Below, in pieces: positions 25,547 to 32,756 of a DNA stretch of 64,000 nucleotides. Location: the NCBI RefSeq assembly GCF_000412635.1, contig NZ_ASTG01000016.1, positions 1 to 64,000 on the forward strand, given 5' to 3'. The notes under the pieces were generated by a model that saw only the letters and a program-made list of their open reading frames with translations, was not told the origin of the DNA and did no database searches. Numbering within the stretch: position 1 is the stretch's first letter; each line of letters opens with the position of its first letter. Made by a program: the position numbers and the translations under genes. The stretch is from Sphingobium bisphenolivorans (GTDB lineage: Bacteria > Pseudomonadota > Alphaproteobacteria > Sphingomonadales > Sphingomonadaceae).

Positions 25547-26708
25547 CCCGGTCATCATCGGTGCGGGCATCCAGGGCGCGACGCTGGCCCTGGCGGCTGT
25601 CGCGCGGGGGCTTCGGCCCTTGGTCATCGACCGCGACGCGGAGCCGTCGGGCGCCAGCGTCAACAGCTATGGCATCGTGCATGGCGGCCTGCGCTATCTC
25701 CAGCGGCTCGATCTACCCCGCTGGCGCGAGAGCCGCCGCGCCCAGCTCTGGTATATCGACCGCTATCCCCATCATGTGCACCCCTTACGCTGCGTCATGC
25801 CGCTCTACCGTGGCAGGCTGCGTTCGCCCGCGCTGTTCGGCGGGGCGCGGACATTGGATCGAGCGCTGCGCACGACGGTGCAGCGGCAGGTGCCCTTGCC
25901 GGCCGACCATGGCTGCGGGAGGGAAGAAATATTGGCTGGCTATCCCGTGCCCTCGTCCGGCCTGGTCGGCGGCGCGGTGTGGCACGACGCCCACATTCGT
26001 GACCCCCATGCCCTGCTACGCGAAATGCTGGCAGAGGTGGAGGATCGCGGCGGCGTGCTGCTGCGCTCGACGGAGGCAGTTGCGCTCGACATCGGAGAGG
26101 GCAGGGTGCGCGGCCTGTATGTCCGCGACCGAACGAACGGTGCCGAACGGCGGATCGCAGCATCGCAGATATTCGATTGCGGCGGCGCATCGGCGGGGCA
26201 GTGCCTGCAAGGTGGGGCGAAGAGCGCGCTGCCGAGCGCCGCTATGCTCGCCTTCAACCTGCTCGTCGATCTGCCGTTCCCGGCCGGCGGCGATGCGTTC
26301 GCGCTGTCGCCGGTTGCCGGCAAGGGGCGTAGCTATTTCTTCCGTCATCACGCCGGCGCCACGCTGGTCGGGACTTTCTACCGCCCAGCTCCGGTGGGAG
26401 CGGCCCGCGAGCCGACCGAGCAGGATATTCTTGCGGCCCTGCGCCAGATCCGCCTGTGCCTGCCCGACATGCCGGTCGAGCGGGACATGGTGCGGTCGGT
26501 TCGTGCGGGGCTGCTGCCCGATCGCGACGGCAGCGGGCGCACGCTGCTCTCTGCCGACCGGCATCTGCGGCCGGGGCCGCGGGGCTACCATATTCTTCTG
26601 GGCGGCAAGCTCACGACCGCGCCACTCCTCAGCGAGCGTGTGGCGGCCAGGATCTTGCCCCCGGCAAAAGGCGCCATGCAGAGCGGATTGTTGCCCCGCC
26701 ATGCCTAG
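25527..26708 (+). CDS. FAD-dependent oxidoreductase, GlpD/DAO-like
   Basis: The 393-residue protein has an N-terminal FAD-binding site (PVIIGAGIQGATLALAAVA, then an acidic residue after RPLVID) and the GlpD-like block GIVHGGLRYLQ, followed by a DAO-type domain with the late GRTLLSADRHLRPGPRGYHILLGGKLT segment. The family includes glycerol-3-phosphate and 2-hydroxyglutarate dehydrogenases. Within this EPS operon it could oxidise a glycerol-, glycerate- or sugar-derived compound; the substrate is unknown. The ATG at 25527 has AAGG nine bases upstream and overlaps the GT2-like gene. The C-terminal domain of GlpD (about 100 residues) is missing, which points to a distinct subgroup. Confidence 0.8.
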   Translation: MSRAMPDPVIIGAGIQGATLALAAVARGLRPLVIDRDAEPSGASVNSYGIVHGGLRYLQRLDLPRWRESRRAQLWYIDRYPHHVHPLRCVMPLYRGRLRSPALFGGARTLDRALRTTVQRQVPLPADHGCGREEILAGYPVPSSGLVGGAVWHDAHIRDPHALLREMLAEVEDRGGVLLRSTEAVALDIGEGRVRGLYVRDRTNGAERRIAASQIFDCGGASAGQCLQGGAKSALPSAAMLAFNLLVDLPFPAGGDAFALSPVAGKGRSYFFRHHAGATLVGTFYRPAPVGAAREPTEQDILAALRQIRLCLPDMPVERDMVRSVRAGLLPDRDGSGRTLLSADRHLRPGPRGYHILLGGKLTTAPLLSERVAARILPPAKGAMQSGLLPRHA

Positions 26709-27435
26709 GATCATGCTCGACGCCCATGTTCACCTGCATCCCGGCAAGCCGCCCATCAGGGCATTGCGGGAGGGACGCAAGCGAATGGCGGAGATGGCGG
26801 CCGGAGTTTGCCTGCCGGTCGTGTTGCTGGCGGAGCAGCAGGGCTGCAACGCGTTCGAAAGCCTTCGCGCGAGGGCGCATCCCACGCGCGAGGCGGAAAG
26901 CCTGTGGCTGGATAATGCGTCCATAAGTCCGCTGCTGATCCTTGCCGGGCGGCAGGTGGTCAGCGCTGAAGGCCTGGAGATATTGGCGCAGGCAACCGCG
27001 GCGCAATTTTCCGACGGAGAACCGGCCGAGCAACTGCTGGAGGCGATGACAGCGGCCGGCGCGATCATCACCCTGCCTTGGGGCGCCGGCAAATGGCTGG
27101 GGCGCAGAGGCCGGCTTCTCGACAGGCTCCTGGCGGCGGACCTGGAAGGCGCGCTGCTGTTGGGCGACAATGGCGGACGCCCTGCCTGGTGGCGTGAACC
27201 AAGGCTGATGGCGCGACCTGTGCTGCGCGGCTCCGACCCGTTGCCGCTCGCCGGCGAAGATGCGCGGATCGGCAGCTTTGGTTCTATGCTGGAGGGCGCG
27301 CTGTCTCGCGAGCGCCCGGCCGCCGACCTGCGTGCGCTGCTTCGCGCGCTCCGGCAGCCACCGCCGGGCTTTGGCCGGCACGTATCGTCCCTCCGCTTTG
27401 TCAGCCACCAGCTACGTATGAGGATCGCCGCATGA
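26701..27435 (+). CDS. Small amidohydrolase/PHP-like protein with an HxH motif
   Basis: The 244-residue protein starts MPRIMLDAHVHLHPG, which gives the HxH metal-binding motif seen in TatD, amidohydrolase and PHP families. Later metal ligands such as a conserved ExH or HCGE block were not recognised, and the rest is short and helix-rich. It could be a small metal-dependent hydrolase or a decayed one. It overlaps the FAD-enzyme gene by eight bases and the GT4 gene by four (ATGA), so it belongs to the operon. I do not assign a function. Confidence 0.6.
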   Translation: MPRIMLDAHVHLHPGKPPIRALREGRKRMAEMAAGVCLPVVLLAEQQGCNAFESLRARAHPTREAESLWLDNASISPLLILAGRQVVSAEGLEILAQATAAQFSDGEPAEQLLEAMTAAGAIITLPWGAGKWLGRRGRLLDRLLAADLEGALLLGDNGGRPAWWREPRLMARPVLRGSDPLPLAGEDARIGSFGSMLEGALSRERPAADLRALLRALRQPPPGFGRHVSSLRFVSHQLRMRIAA

Positions 27436-28625
27436 GGATATTGATGCTGGCGCCCCAGCCCTTTTACGAGGAGCGTGGCACGCCCATCGCGGTGCGGCTG
27501 GCTGCAGAGGCTCTTGCCGCCCAGGGGCATGAGGTCGATCTGCTGAGTTTCCATCTCGGCCGCTCGATCCCGATGCCCGGGGTGCGACATCACCGCATCG
27601 CACCGCCGCCCGGCATCCGCCACGTGCCGATCGGCTTTTCGTTCAAGAAGGTGGTCTGCGACCTCTACATGCTGGGCAAGGCCGCCCGCATGATGCTGCA
27701 CCAGCGCTATGACGTGCTCCATGCCGTGGAGGAGGCCGCTTTCTTCGCGCTGCCGCTCGCCGCGCTCGGCCGCGCGAAACTGGTCTATGACGCGGACTCA
27801 ATCCTGAGCGAACAAATTGTCGAGAAATGGCCCAAGGTTGCGCCGCTGGCTGGCCTGGTCGCCTGGGTCGAGCGGCTGGCCTATCGCCGAAGCGATCTGG
27901 TCGTCGCGGTTTGCCCCGCCGTCCGGGATGCCGCCAGCAGGGCCGCGCCGGCGGCCAGGGTGCATCTTCTGCCCGACGCGGTCATGGGAGAGGGCGCGCC
28001 GCCACCTGTGGAGGAGGATCTGCGTGCGGAAGCGGAGGGGCGCGAGGTGGCGCTCTATGTCGGCAATCTGGAAGCCTATCAGGGCGTTCCGCTCCTCCTG
28101 CAAGCCATGGCGATGCTGCCCCCCGGCGACCGGCCGCTGCTGGTCGTCATCGGCGGCGACGAGGCGGCGGTGGAACGGCATCGCCTGCTTGCGGAAGGAC
28201 TGGATATCGCGGCCGACGTCCAGCTGCTCGGCGTGCGGCCGTTGAGCGCGCTCGGTGCTTACCTGCCCATGGCCGATATTCTCTGTTCCCCTCGCATCAA
28301 GGGGCGAAACACGCCGATGAAGATCTTTTCCTACATGGCGTCGGGCCGCGCGATCCTGGCCACGGACATCGAAAGCCATCGGCAGGTGCTGGACGCGGAA
28401 TGCGCGATGCTCGTGACGCCTGATGCCGCAGGCATGGCGGCCGGCCTCCAACGGCTGAAACATGATCCTGCCTGCCGCGCTCGCCTCGGCGATGCCGCGC
28501 GAGCCAAGGCATTGCGGGACTATAGTCATGCCGCCTTCGAGGGGCGCCTCCGCCGCGCCTATGCGATGATCGCGCCAGACGGTCTGAACCCGCCCGCCGC
28601 TCCCGCTTTGAAGGTTCGGCTGTGA
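27432..28625 (+). CDS. Glycosyltransferase family 4
   Basis: The 397-residue GT-B protein has an N-terminal acceptor domain (MRILMLAPQPFYEERGTPIA, typical of sugar-transferring GT4 enzymes) and a C-terminal donor domain with VALYVGNLEAYQGVPLLL and GRNTPMKIFSYMASGRAILAT, which corresponds to the GT4 nucleotide-sugar binding segment. It would add one sugar of the second-block glycan. The gene is joined by four-base overlaps to the genes before and after (ATGA and GTGA), consistent with translational coupling. Confidence 0.88.
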   Translation: MRILMLAPQPFYEERGTPIAVRLAAEALAAQGHEVDLLSFHLGRSIPMPGVRHHRIAPPPGIRHVPIGFSFKKVVCDLYMLGKAARMMLHQRYDVLHAVEEAAFFALPLAALGRAKLVYDADSILSEQIVEKWPKVAPLAGLVAWVERLAYRRSDLVVAVCPAVRDAASRAAPAARVHLLPDAVMGEGAPPPVEEDLRAEAEGREVALYVGNLEAYQGVPLLLQAMAMLPPGDRPLLVVIGGDEAAVERHRLLAEGLDIAADVQLLGVRPLSALGAYLPMADILCSPRIKGRNTPMKIFSYMASGRAILATDIESHRQVLDAECAMLVTPDAAGMAAGLQRLKHDPACRARLGDAARAKALRDYSHAAFEGRLRRAYAMIAPDGLNPPAAPALKVRL

Positions 28626-29848
28626 AGGTCGGCGCGTCCTCCGTGCCGGTGGCCGCCAAGAGCAGGAGCCTTTCCAGCCTTACGACCGCCCTGGGCTTCG
28701 GCCTGTCGGGTGCGGCGTTCACGCTTGGCTCGCTCATGCTCGCCCGGATGTTGCCGATGGACGCCTATGGACGGCTGACCCTTGCGGTGGCGGTCTTCAA
28801 CATACTCGGACTGCTGACGCCACTTGGTGTGGACCAGTTGCTCCTGCGCCGACGGATCGCGATCGACGGCCGGCTACTTGCGCTGCTGCTTGGATCCGGC
28901 ACCGCCATGTCGGCGCTTATGGCTGCAGCGATGCACCATGCAGGCGGGCTGCGGCCGATGGAAAGCCTGTTGACGGGCCTCGCGATCATCGCGGGGGGCG
29001 TCGTTGCGACCGCGAGCATAGGGTTACGCATTGCCGGGAAGCCCGCGGCATCGATGCTGCTGGTCATCTCTGCCAGCTTTGCGCTGCTGCTGGCGGGCAC
29101 GATGGCGCTGGCGCTCGGGCTGACAGACACGATCGTGCCGCTGGCGATCTTTGCGACCGGCAACTGCCTCTCCGCCATTGCGGGCTGGTGGATGCTGGCG
29201 GGGATGCGGCAGGACGCGACCGGCCGCCCCGACCCGATCGTCTGGCGCGAAGCCCTGCCGATGCTCGGGCTGGTGGCGCTCGGCACCTTGTCCCTCCAGA
29301 TTGAGCGTATCATCATCCCGATCCCCCTGACGCTGGAGGATCTAGCGCGCTTCGGGGTCCTGGCGTCGGTAGCGATTTTCCCTTTCAGATTGCTCGCCGC
29401 CGGCGTCAGCCTTTCCCTGCCGCCCCGGCTGCTGGTCGCAAGCTGCGCCAGTGAGCGCCGTGGTGCAGTCAGGCGGGAAATCATGCAATTGATGCTGATT
29501 TTCGTGCCTGCCAGTCTGCTGCTCATCCTGTTGGCGCCCTGGGGCGCGGCGCTGCTAACCGATGGCATCTACAAGTTGGACCGGCTGCTCGTGCTGGCCG
29601 CTTGCCTGAACGGAGCCAGCAAGGTCGCGATGGCCTTCCCCTCCGCCATGCTCAAAGTGTCGGGTAGCGCGTCCGACCTGCTGCTGGTCAATGGCTGGGG
29701 CGTGATCTGGCTGGTGCTGACCTTTTGCGGGGCGCTGGTCGGTGCACATTATGGCCTTGCCGGGCTCATTCTGGGCGCCAGCCTGGCGAGCATCGTCCCC
29801 ACCATCTTTTCCTTCAACCTGGCCTGGGATCGCCTGGGCAAGGGGTGA
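28622..29848 (+). CDS. Second polysaccharide flippase-like membrane protein (MOP superfamily)
   Basis: This 408-residue protein is a chain of about twelve hydrophobic helices with the start pattern LTTALGFGLSGAAFTLGSLMLARMLPMDAYGRLTLAV, typical of the oligosaccharide flippase family. It begins with GTG inside the end of the GT4 gene (GTGA). It is clearly distinct from the flippase at 1507 (shorter, different sequence). Two flippases in one locus suggest two lipid-linked products or a decorated second repeat. It could also be an O-antigen or teichoic-type transporter. Confidence 0.8.
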   Translation: MKVGASSVPVAAKSRSLSSLTTALGFGLSGAAFTLGSLMLARMLPMDAYGRLTLAVAVFNILGLLTPLGVDQLLLRRRIAIDGRLLALLLGSGTAMSALMAAAMHHAGGLRPMESLLTGLAIIAGGVVATASIGLRIAGKPAASMLLVISASFALLLAGTMALALGLTDTIVPLAIFATGNCLSAIAGWWMLAGMRQDATGRPDPIVWREALPMLGLVALGTLSLQIERIIIPIPLTLEDLARFGVLASVAIFPFRLLAAGVSLSLPPRLLVASCASERRGAVRREIMQLMLIFVPASLLLILLAPWGAALLTDGIYKLDRLLVLAACLNGASKVAMAFPSAMLKVSGSASDLLLVNGWGVIWLVLTFCGALVGAHYGLAGLILGASLASIVPTIFSFNLAWDRLGKG

Positions 29849-29851
29849 CCA

Positions 29852-31648
29852 ATGACTGCACAGACCTGTTTTGCCGACATATTTGACCTGCTGAGGAACG
29901 AGCCCGCCGTTGATTACCGCAAGGCGAGCCGGATGCTGCGGGAGATCGAGATGCCGGCCGATCTTCGCGTAGCGATGATGGGCAACATGACGCTGGACCT
30001 GCTGATACCTTGCCTGCGAGTCGCGGCCGCCAGCGTGGGCCAGGTGGCAGAATTCCAGGCAGCGCCTTTCGGCCAGCACATGCAGCATCTCCATGACGAA
30101 GCCCTGGCGAGCTTCCGTCCCGACATCCTCCTGCTGGCGCTGTCGCCTGACGTCATGCGCCCCGATGGCTTCGCGCGCTTTCAGGCGATGACGGTGGAGG
30201 AGCGGCAGGCGCTGCGCGACGGCATCATCGCGGAGATAGAGGAGTGGATGGCCGCGGCGATCAGCCGCACTGCCGCGACGCTGATGATCGCCAATTTCCC
30301 CAGTCCGCGAAGTGCCGGCGGCCTTGCCGACCTTGCGAGCGAATATGGTGAACAGGAATTTTACCTCGACCTCAATCACGCGCTGATCCGCACCGTGCGA
30401 GGACAGCCACGCGCTCTTATTCTTGATGTCGCGGCCGCAGCAGCGCGGGTCGGCACGCGCCAGGCGATCGACGCGCGGCTGCAGCACCTCGCCAAACTCT
30501 CGTGGACGCAGCCGATGATTCGGGAAGTCGGGCAAGCCTTTGCCCATGCAGTCGTGGGCAGCAGGGGCCTTGCCCGCAAATGCCTGGTGCTTGATCTCGA
30601 CAACACCCTCTGGGGCGGCGTGGTGGGCGAGGATGGCCCGCACGGCGTCCATATCGGGCCGGGGGACATGGTGGGGGAAGCCTTCCACTCGTTCCAGCTG
30701 CGTGTCAGGGCGCTCAAGGAGCGAGGCATCCTGCTCGCCCTGTGCAGCAAGAATAATCCCGCCGATGTGGAGGAGATTTTTCGGGAGCGCGGCGACATGC
30801 CGCTCAAGCTGTCCGACATGGCGGCGACGGCGGTCGGCTGGCAGCCCAAGCATGAAGGGCTGGAGCAGATCGCGCGCACGCTGAACATCGGCCTCGACGC
30901 GCTGGTGTTCCTGGACGACAACCCGGCCGAGATCGCCGCCGTCCGCGCCCATCTGCCGCAGGTGCAGAGCGTCCTCCTGCCCGCCGAACCGGCCTATTAT
31001 GTGGATGCGCTGGATGAGCTTCCCTGGTTTGAGAAGGGCCGATTGACCGCCGAGGATAGCGGCAAGGCGGAACAATATGCGATCGCCGTCCGGCGCGATG
31101 CCCTGAAGGTGGAGCGCGATCCCGAAGATTATCTACGCCTGCTGGAGATGCGTGCCGTGATCAGGGAGGCCGATTCCGCCGACTTGCTGCGCCTGCATCA
31201 GCTGTTCGCCAAGACGAACCAGTTCAATTTGACCGCAAAGCGTCTGGGGCTGGGCGAGATCGAGGCCTTGCTCCAGGATGATGCGCATCAGGTCGGGGTC
31301 GCTGAGTTGCGCGACAAATTCGGCAATCTGGGCACTGTCGCCCTCTATGTTCTGCGCCGGAACGGGCATGTCCTGACGATAGACCATCTGATGATGAGTT
31401 GCCGGGCCATGGGTCGGGGGCTGGAAGACGCGCTGATGAACGACATCAAGCAGCGCTTCCTGGCGATGGATGATGTGCCCCTGATCCAGGGGCTCTACGT
31501 GCCCACGCCCAAGAACAGCGTGGTGAGCGGCTTTTATGAGCAGCAGGGCTTTGAGCGAGCGCCGCAAACCGGGTGTCTCGCCTATAGACTCGGCAGGACC
31601 GACGTCCGGTTGAAGCCGTGCAACATGATCAAAGTGGAGAATGAATGA
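29852..31648 (+). CDS. FkbH-like HAD-IIIC protein (ACP-loading acyl/glyceryl transfer)
   Basis: The 598-residue protein has an N-terminal domain of about 240 residues, then a HAD-IIIC domain with CLVLDLDNTLWGGVVGEDG (DxDxT at about 247-251) and the loop LALCSKNNPADVEEIF, and a C-terminal GNAT-like domain with EFTKTNQFNLT-type sequence (LFAKTNQFNLTAKR). This is the full-length FkbH/HAD-IIIC organisation. FkbH-like enzymes take the glyceryl group of 1,3-bisphosphoglycerate, remove phosphate, and load it on an acyl carrier protein. Here an ACP gene follows with an overlap. The start has a weak Shine-Dalgarno (gggGTGACCA region), three bases after the flippase stop. Confidence 0.82.
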   Translation: MTAQTCFADIFDLLRNEPAVDYRKASRMLREIEMPADLRVAMMGNMTLDLLIPCLRVAAASVGQVAEFQAAPFGQHMQHLHDEALASFRPDILLLALSPDVMRPDGFARFQAMTVEERQALRDGIIAEIEEWMAAAISRTAATLMIANFPSPRSAGGLADLASEYGEQEFYLDLNHALIRTVRGQPRALILDVAAAAARVGTRQAIDARLQHLAKLSWTQPMIREVGQAFAHAVVGSRGLARKCLVLDLDNTLWGGVVGEDGPHGVHIGPGDMVGEAFHSFQLRVRALKERGILLALCSKNNPADVEEIFRERGDMPLKLSDMAATAVGWQPKHEGLEQIARTLNIGLDALVFLDDNPAEIAAVRAHLPQVQSVLLPAEPAYYVDALDELPWFEKGRLTAEDSGKAEQYAIAVRRDALKVERDPEDYLRLLEMRAVIREADSADLLRLHQLFAKTNQFNLTAKRLGLGEIEALLQDDAHQVGVAELRDKFGNLGTVALYVLRRNGHVLTIDHLMMSCRAMGRGLEDALMNDIKQRFLAMDDVPLIQGLYVPTPKNSVVSGFYEQQGFERAPQTGCLAYRLGRTDVRLKPCNMIKVENE

Positions 31649-31887
31649 TGCCTATCACGATGAACGAACTGCTCGCGCTGGTCGGTGACGTGATCGAGCT
31701 TGATCCCACCAGGATCGACGTCTGCAGCGATCGGGACGATGTGCCCGGCTGGGATTCGCTCGCGCATCTTAGCATTGTCACGGCGCTGGAGGAGCGGTGC
31801 CATGTCCGACTGACCATGGAACAGATTGTTGCGGTCAGGACCGTGGAGGATCTGGGTCGCGCCCTGACAGAGCCGGTGAGACCGTGA
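31645..31887 (+). CDS. Acyl carrier protein
   Basis: The 80-residue acidic, helical protein has the phosphopantetheine attachment motif GWDSLAH with Ser38, and a length matching stand-alone carrier proteins. The start (ATGATG, either ATG possible) overlaps the FkbH-like gene stop, and GTGGAGA is a good ribosome-binding site. With the FkbH-like gene upstream and the acyltransferase gene downstream (GTGA overlap) it looks like the carrier of an acyl, perhaps glyceryl, group. It is separate from the housekeeping fatty-acid ACP, which has a different context. Confidence 0.85.
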   Translation: MMPITMNELLALVGDVIELDPTRIDVCSDRDDVPGWDSLAHLSIVTALEERCHVRLTMEQIVAVRTVEDLGRALTEPVRP

Positions 31888-32414
31888 AACTGACCGTTGC
31901 GCTCCGTCGACTGCTGATCCCGGGCATCTTCCATACAATCTATCATCTGGTGCGCAACCGCGTGATGGTCAGCCCGCGCGCGGAGGTCGAATGGAGCAGG
32001 CTGCTCAAGATCGGGCGGCGATCGCAGATCAGCTCCTTCGTGAAGATCAAGGCTAGCAACGGCCCCGTGGTGATCGGCGCCCGCACGGACATCGGCTGCG
32101 GCGCCTTCATCGCCGGGCACCAACATGGCGTCGAGATCGGCGATGATTGCCTGATAAGCCCCAATGTCTCGATCATAGGTGTCAATTATCGCTACGATCG
32201 CGCTGACGCCATCATCCGGGAGCAGGGCGTCAAGTCCGAGGGACCGGTCCAGATCGGCAACAATGTCTGGATCGGTGCCGGGGCGGTGATATTGGACAAT
32301 TGCCGGATCGGGGATGGAGCCATCATCAGCCCCAACTCTGTCGTGTCCGGCCCGATCCCGCCCCTTGCGATCGCCTCGGGCAACCCGGCTAAGGTCATCT
32401 TCGTGCGCCGATGA
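31884..32414 (+). CDS. Hexapeptide-repeat O-acyltransferase
   Basis: The 176-residue protein has left-handed beta-helix hexapeptide repeats (VVIGARTDIGCGAFIAG, VEIGDDCLISPNVSIIG, VQIGNNVWIGAGAVILDNCRIGDGAIISPNSVV) and ends in the usual NPAKVI segment, as in CysE/LacA/WcaF-type O-acetyltransferases. The GTG start at 31884 overlaps the ACP stop. In this operon the likely donor is the acyl-ACP of the upstream pair rather than acetyl-CoA, which would make it the transferase of an acyl (perhaps glyceryl) group to a glycan. Donor and acceptor are inferred. Confidence 0.85.
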   Translation: MKLTVALRRLLIPGIFHTIYHLVRNRVMVSPRAEVEWSRLLKIGRRSQISSFVKIKASNGPVVIGARTDIGCGAFIAGHQHGVEIGDDCLISPNVSIIGVNYRYDRADAIIREQGVKSEGPVQIGNNVWIGAGAVILDNCRIGDGAIISPNSVVSGPIPPLAIASGNPAKVIFVRR

Positions 32415-32756
32415 TGTCCATGACGCTTTGCAGATGCGACCGCCTTCTTGGCTGCCGTCTTCGGCACAGCTTTTGCATAACCATCAGCAGTTCGCCGCCG
32501 AGATCGCATTTTCCGTAGAATTGCCTGGTCGAAGATAATCCACGTTAAGCATCCCGGCGATATATGCGAATATACCTACTAGCAGGCCCGTATCTTTTGG
32601 ATATAGTCATGCTGCAGCGCAACACTTGGTGATGCGCGGCGGCAGTGGACTAGGCTGAATAACCCGTCATTTCACGCCTGATATTGAAGCCTCTAAAAAG
32701 AGGCGCGGTCGCAAGAATAACATCGGATCTGGCCTTATGGCGCGGAGTAGAAGGTT
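32415..32756. promoter_or_regulatory. Intergenic region upstream of the sensor kinase, with a small hairpin
   Basis: This 342-base non-coding stretch contains AT-rich tracts around 32560-32640 and a perfect six-base inverted repeat with four-base loop at 32689-32704 (GCCTCT-AAAA-AGAGGC). No T-run follows on the plus strand, so it is a weak candidate for a terminator or operator. No reading frame over 60 codons is convincing here. Confidence 0.35.

Noticed and set aside
25561-27435. 624-residue open frame on the plus strand
   Set aside because: Only its last part (from 26701) is a gene; the first two-thirds are Arg/Cys/Trp-rich shadow of the FAD oxidoreductase frame.
32689-32704. A terminator for the acyltransferase operon
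   Set aside because: The hairpin lacks a T-run and lies 275 bases beyond the stop, so I kept it only as a small inverted repeat within the intergenic entry.
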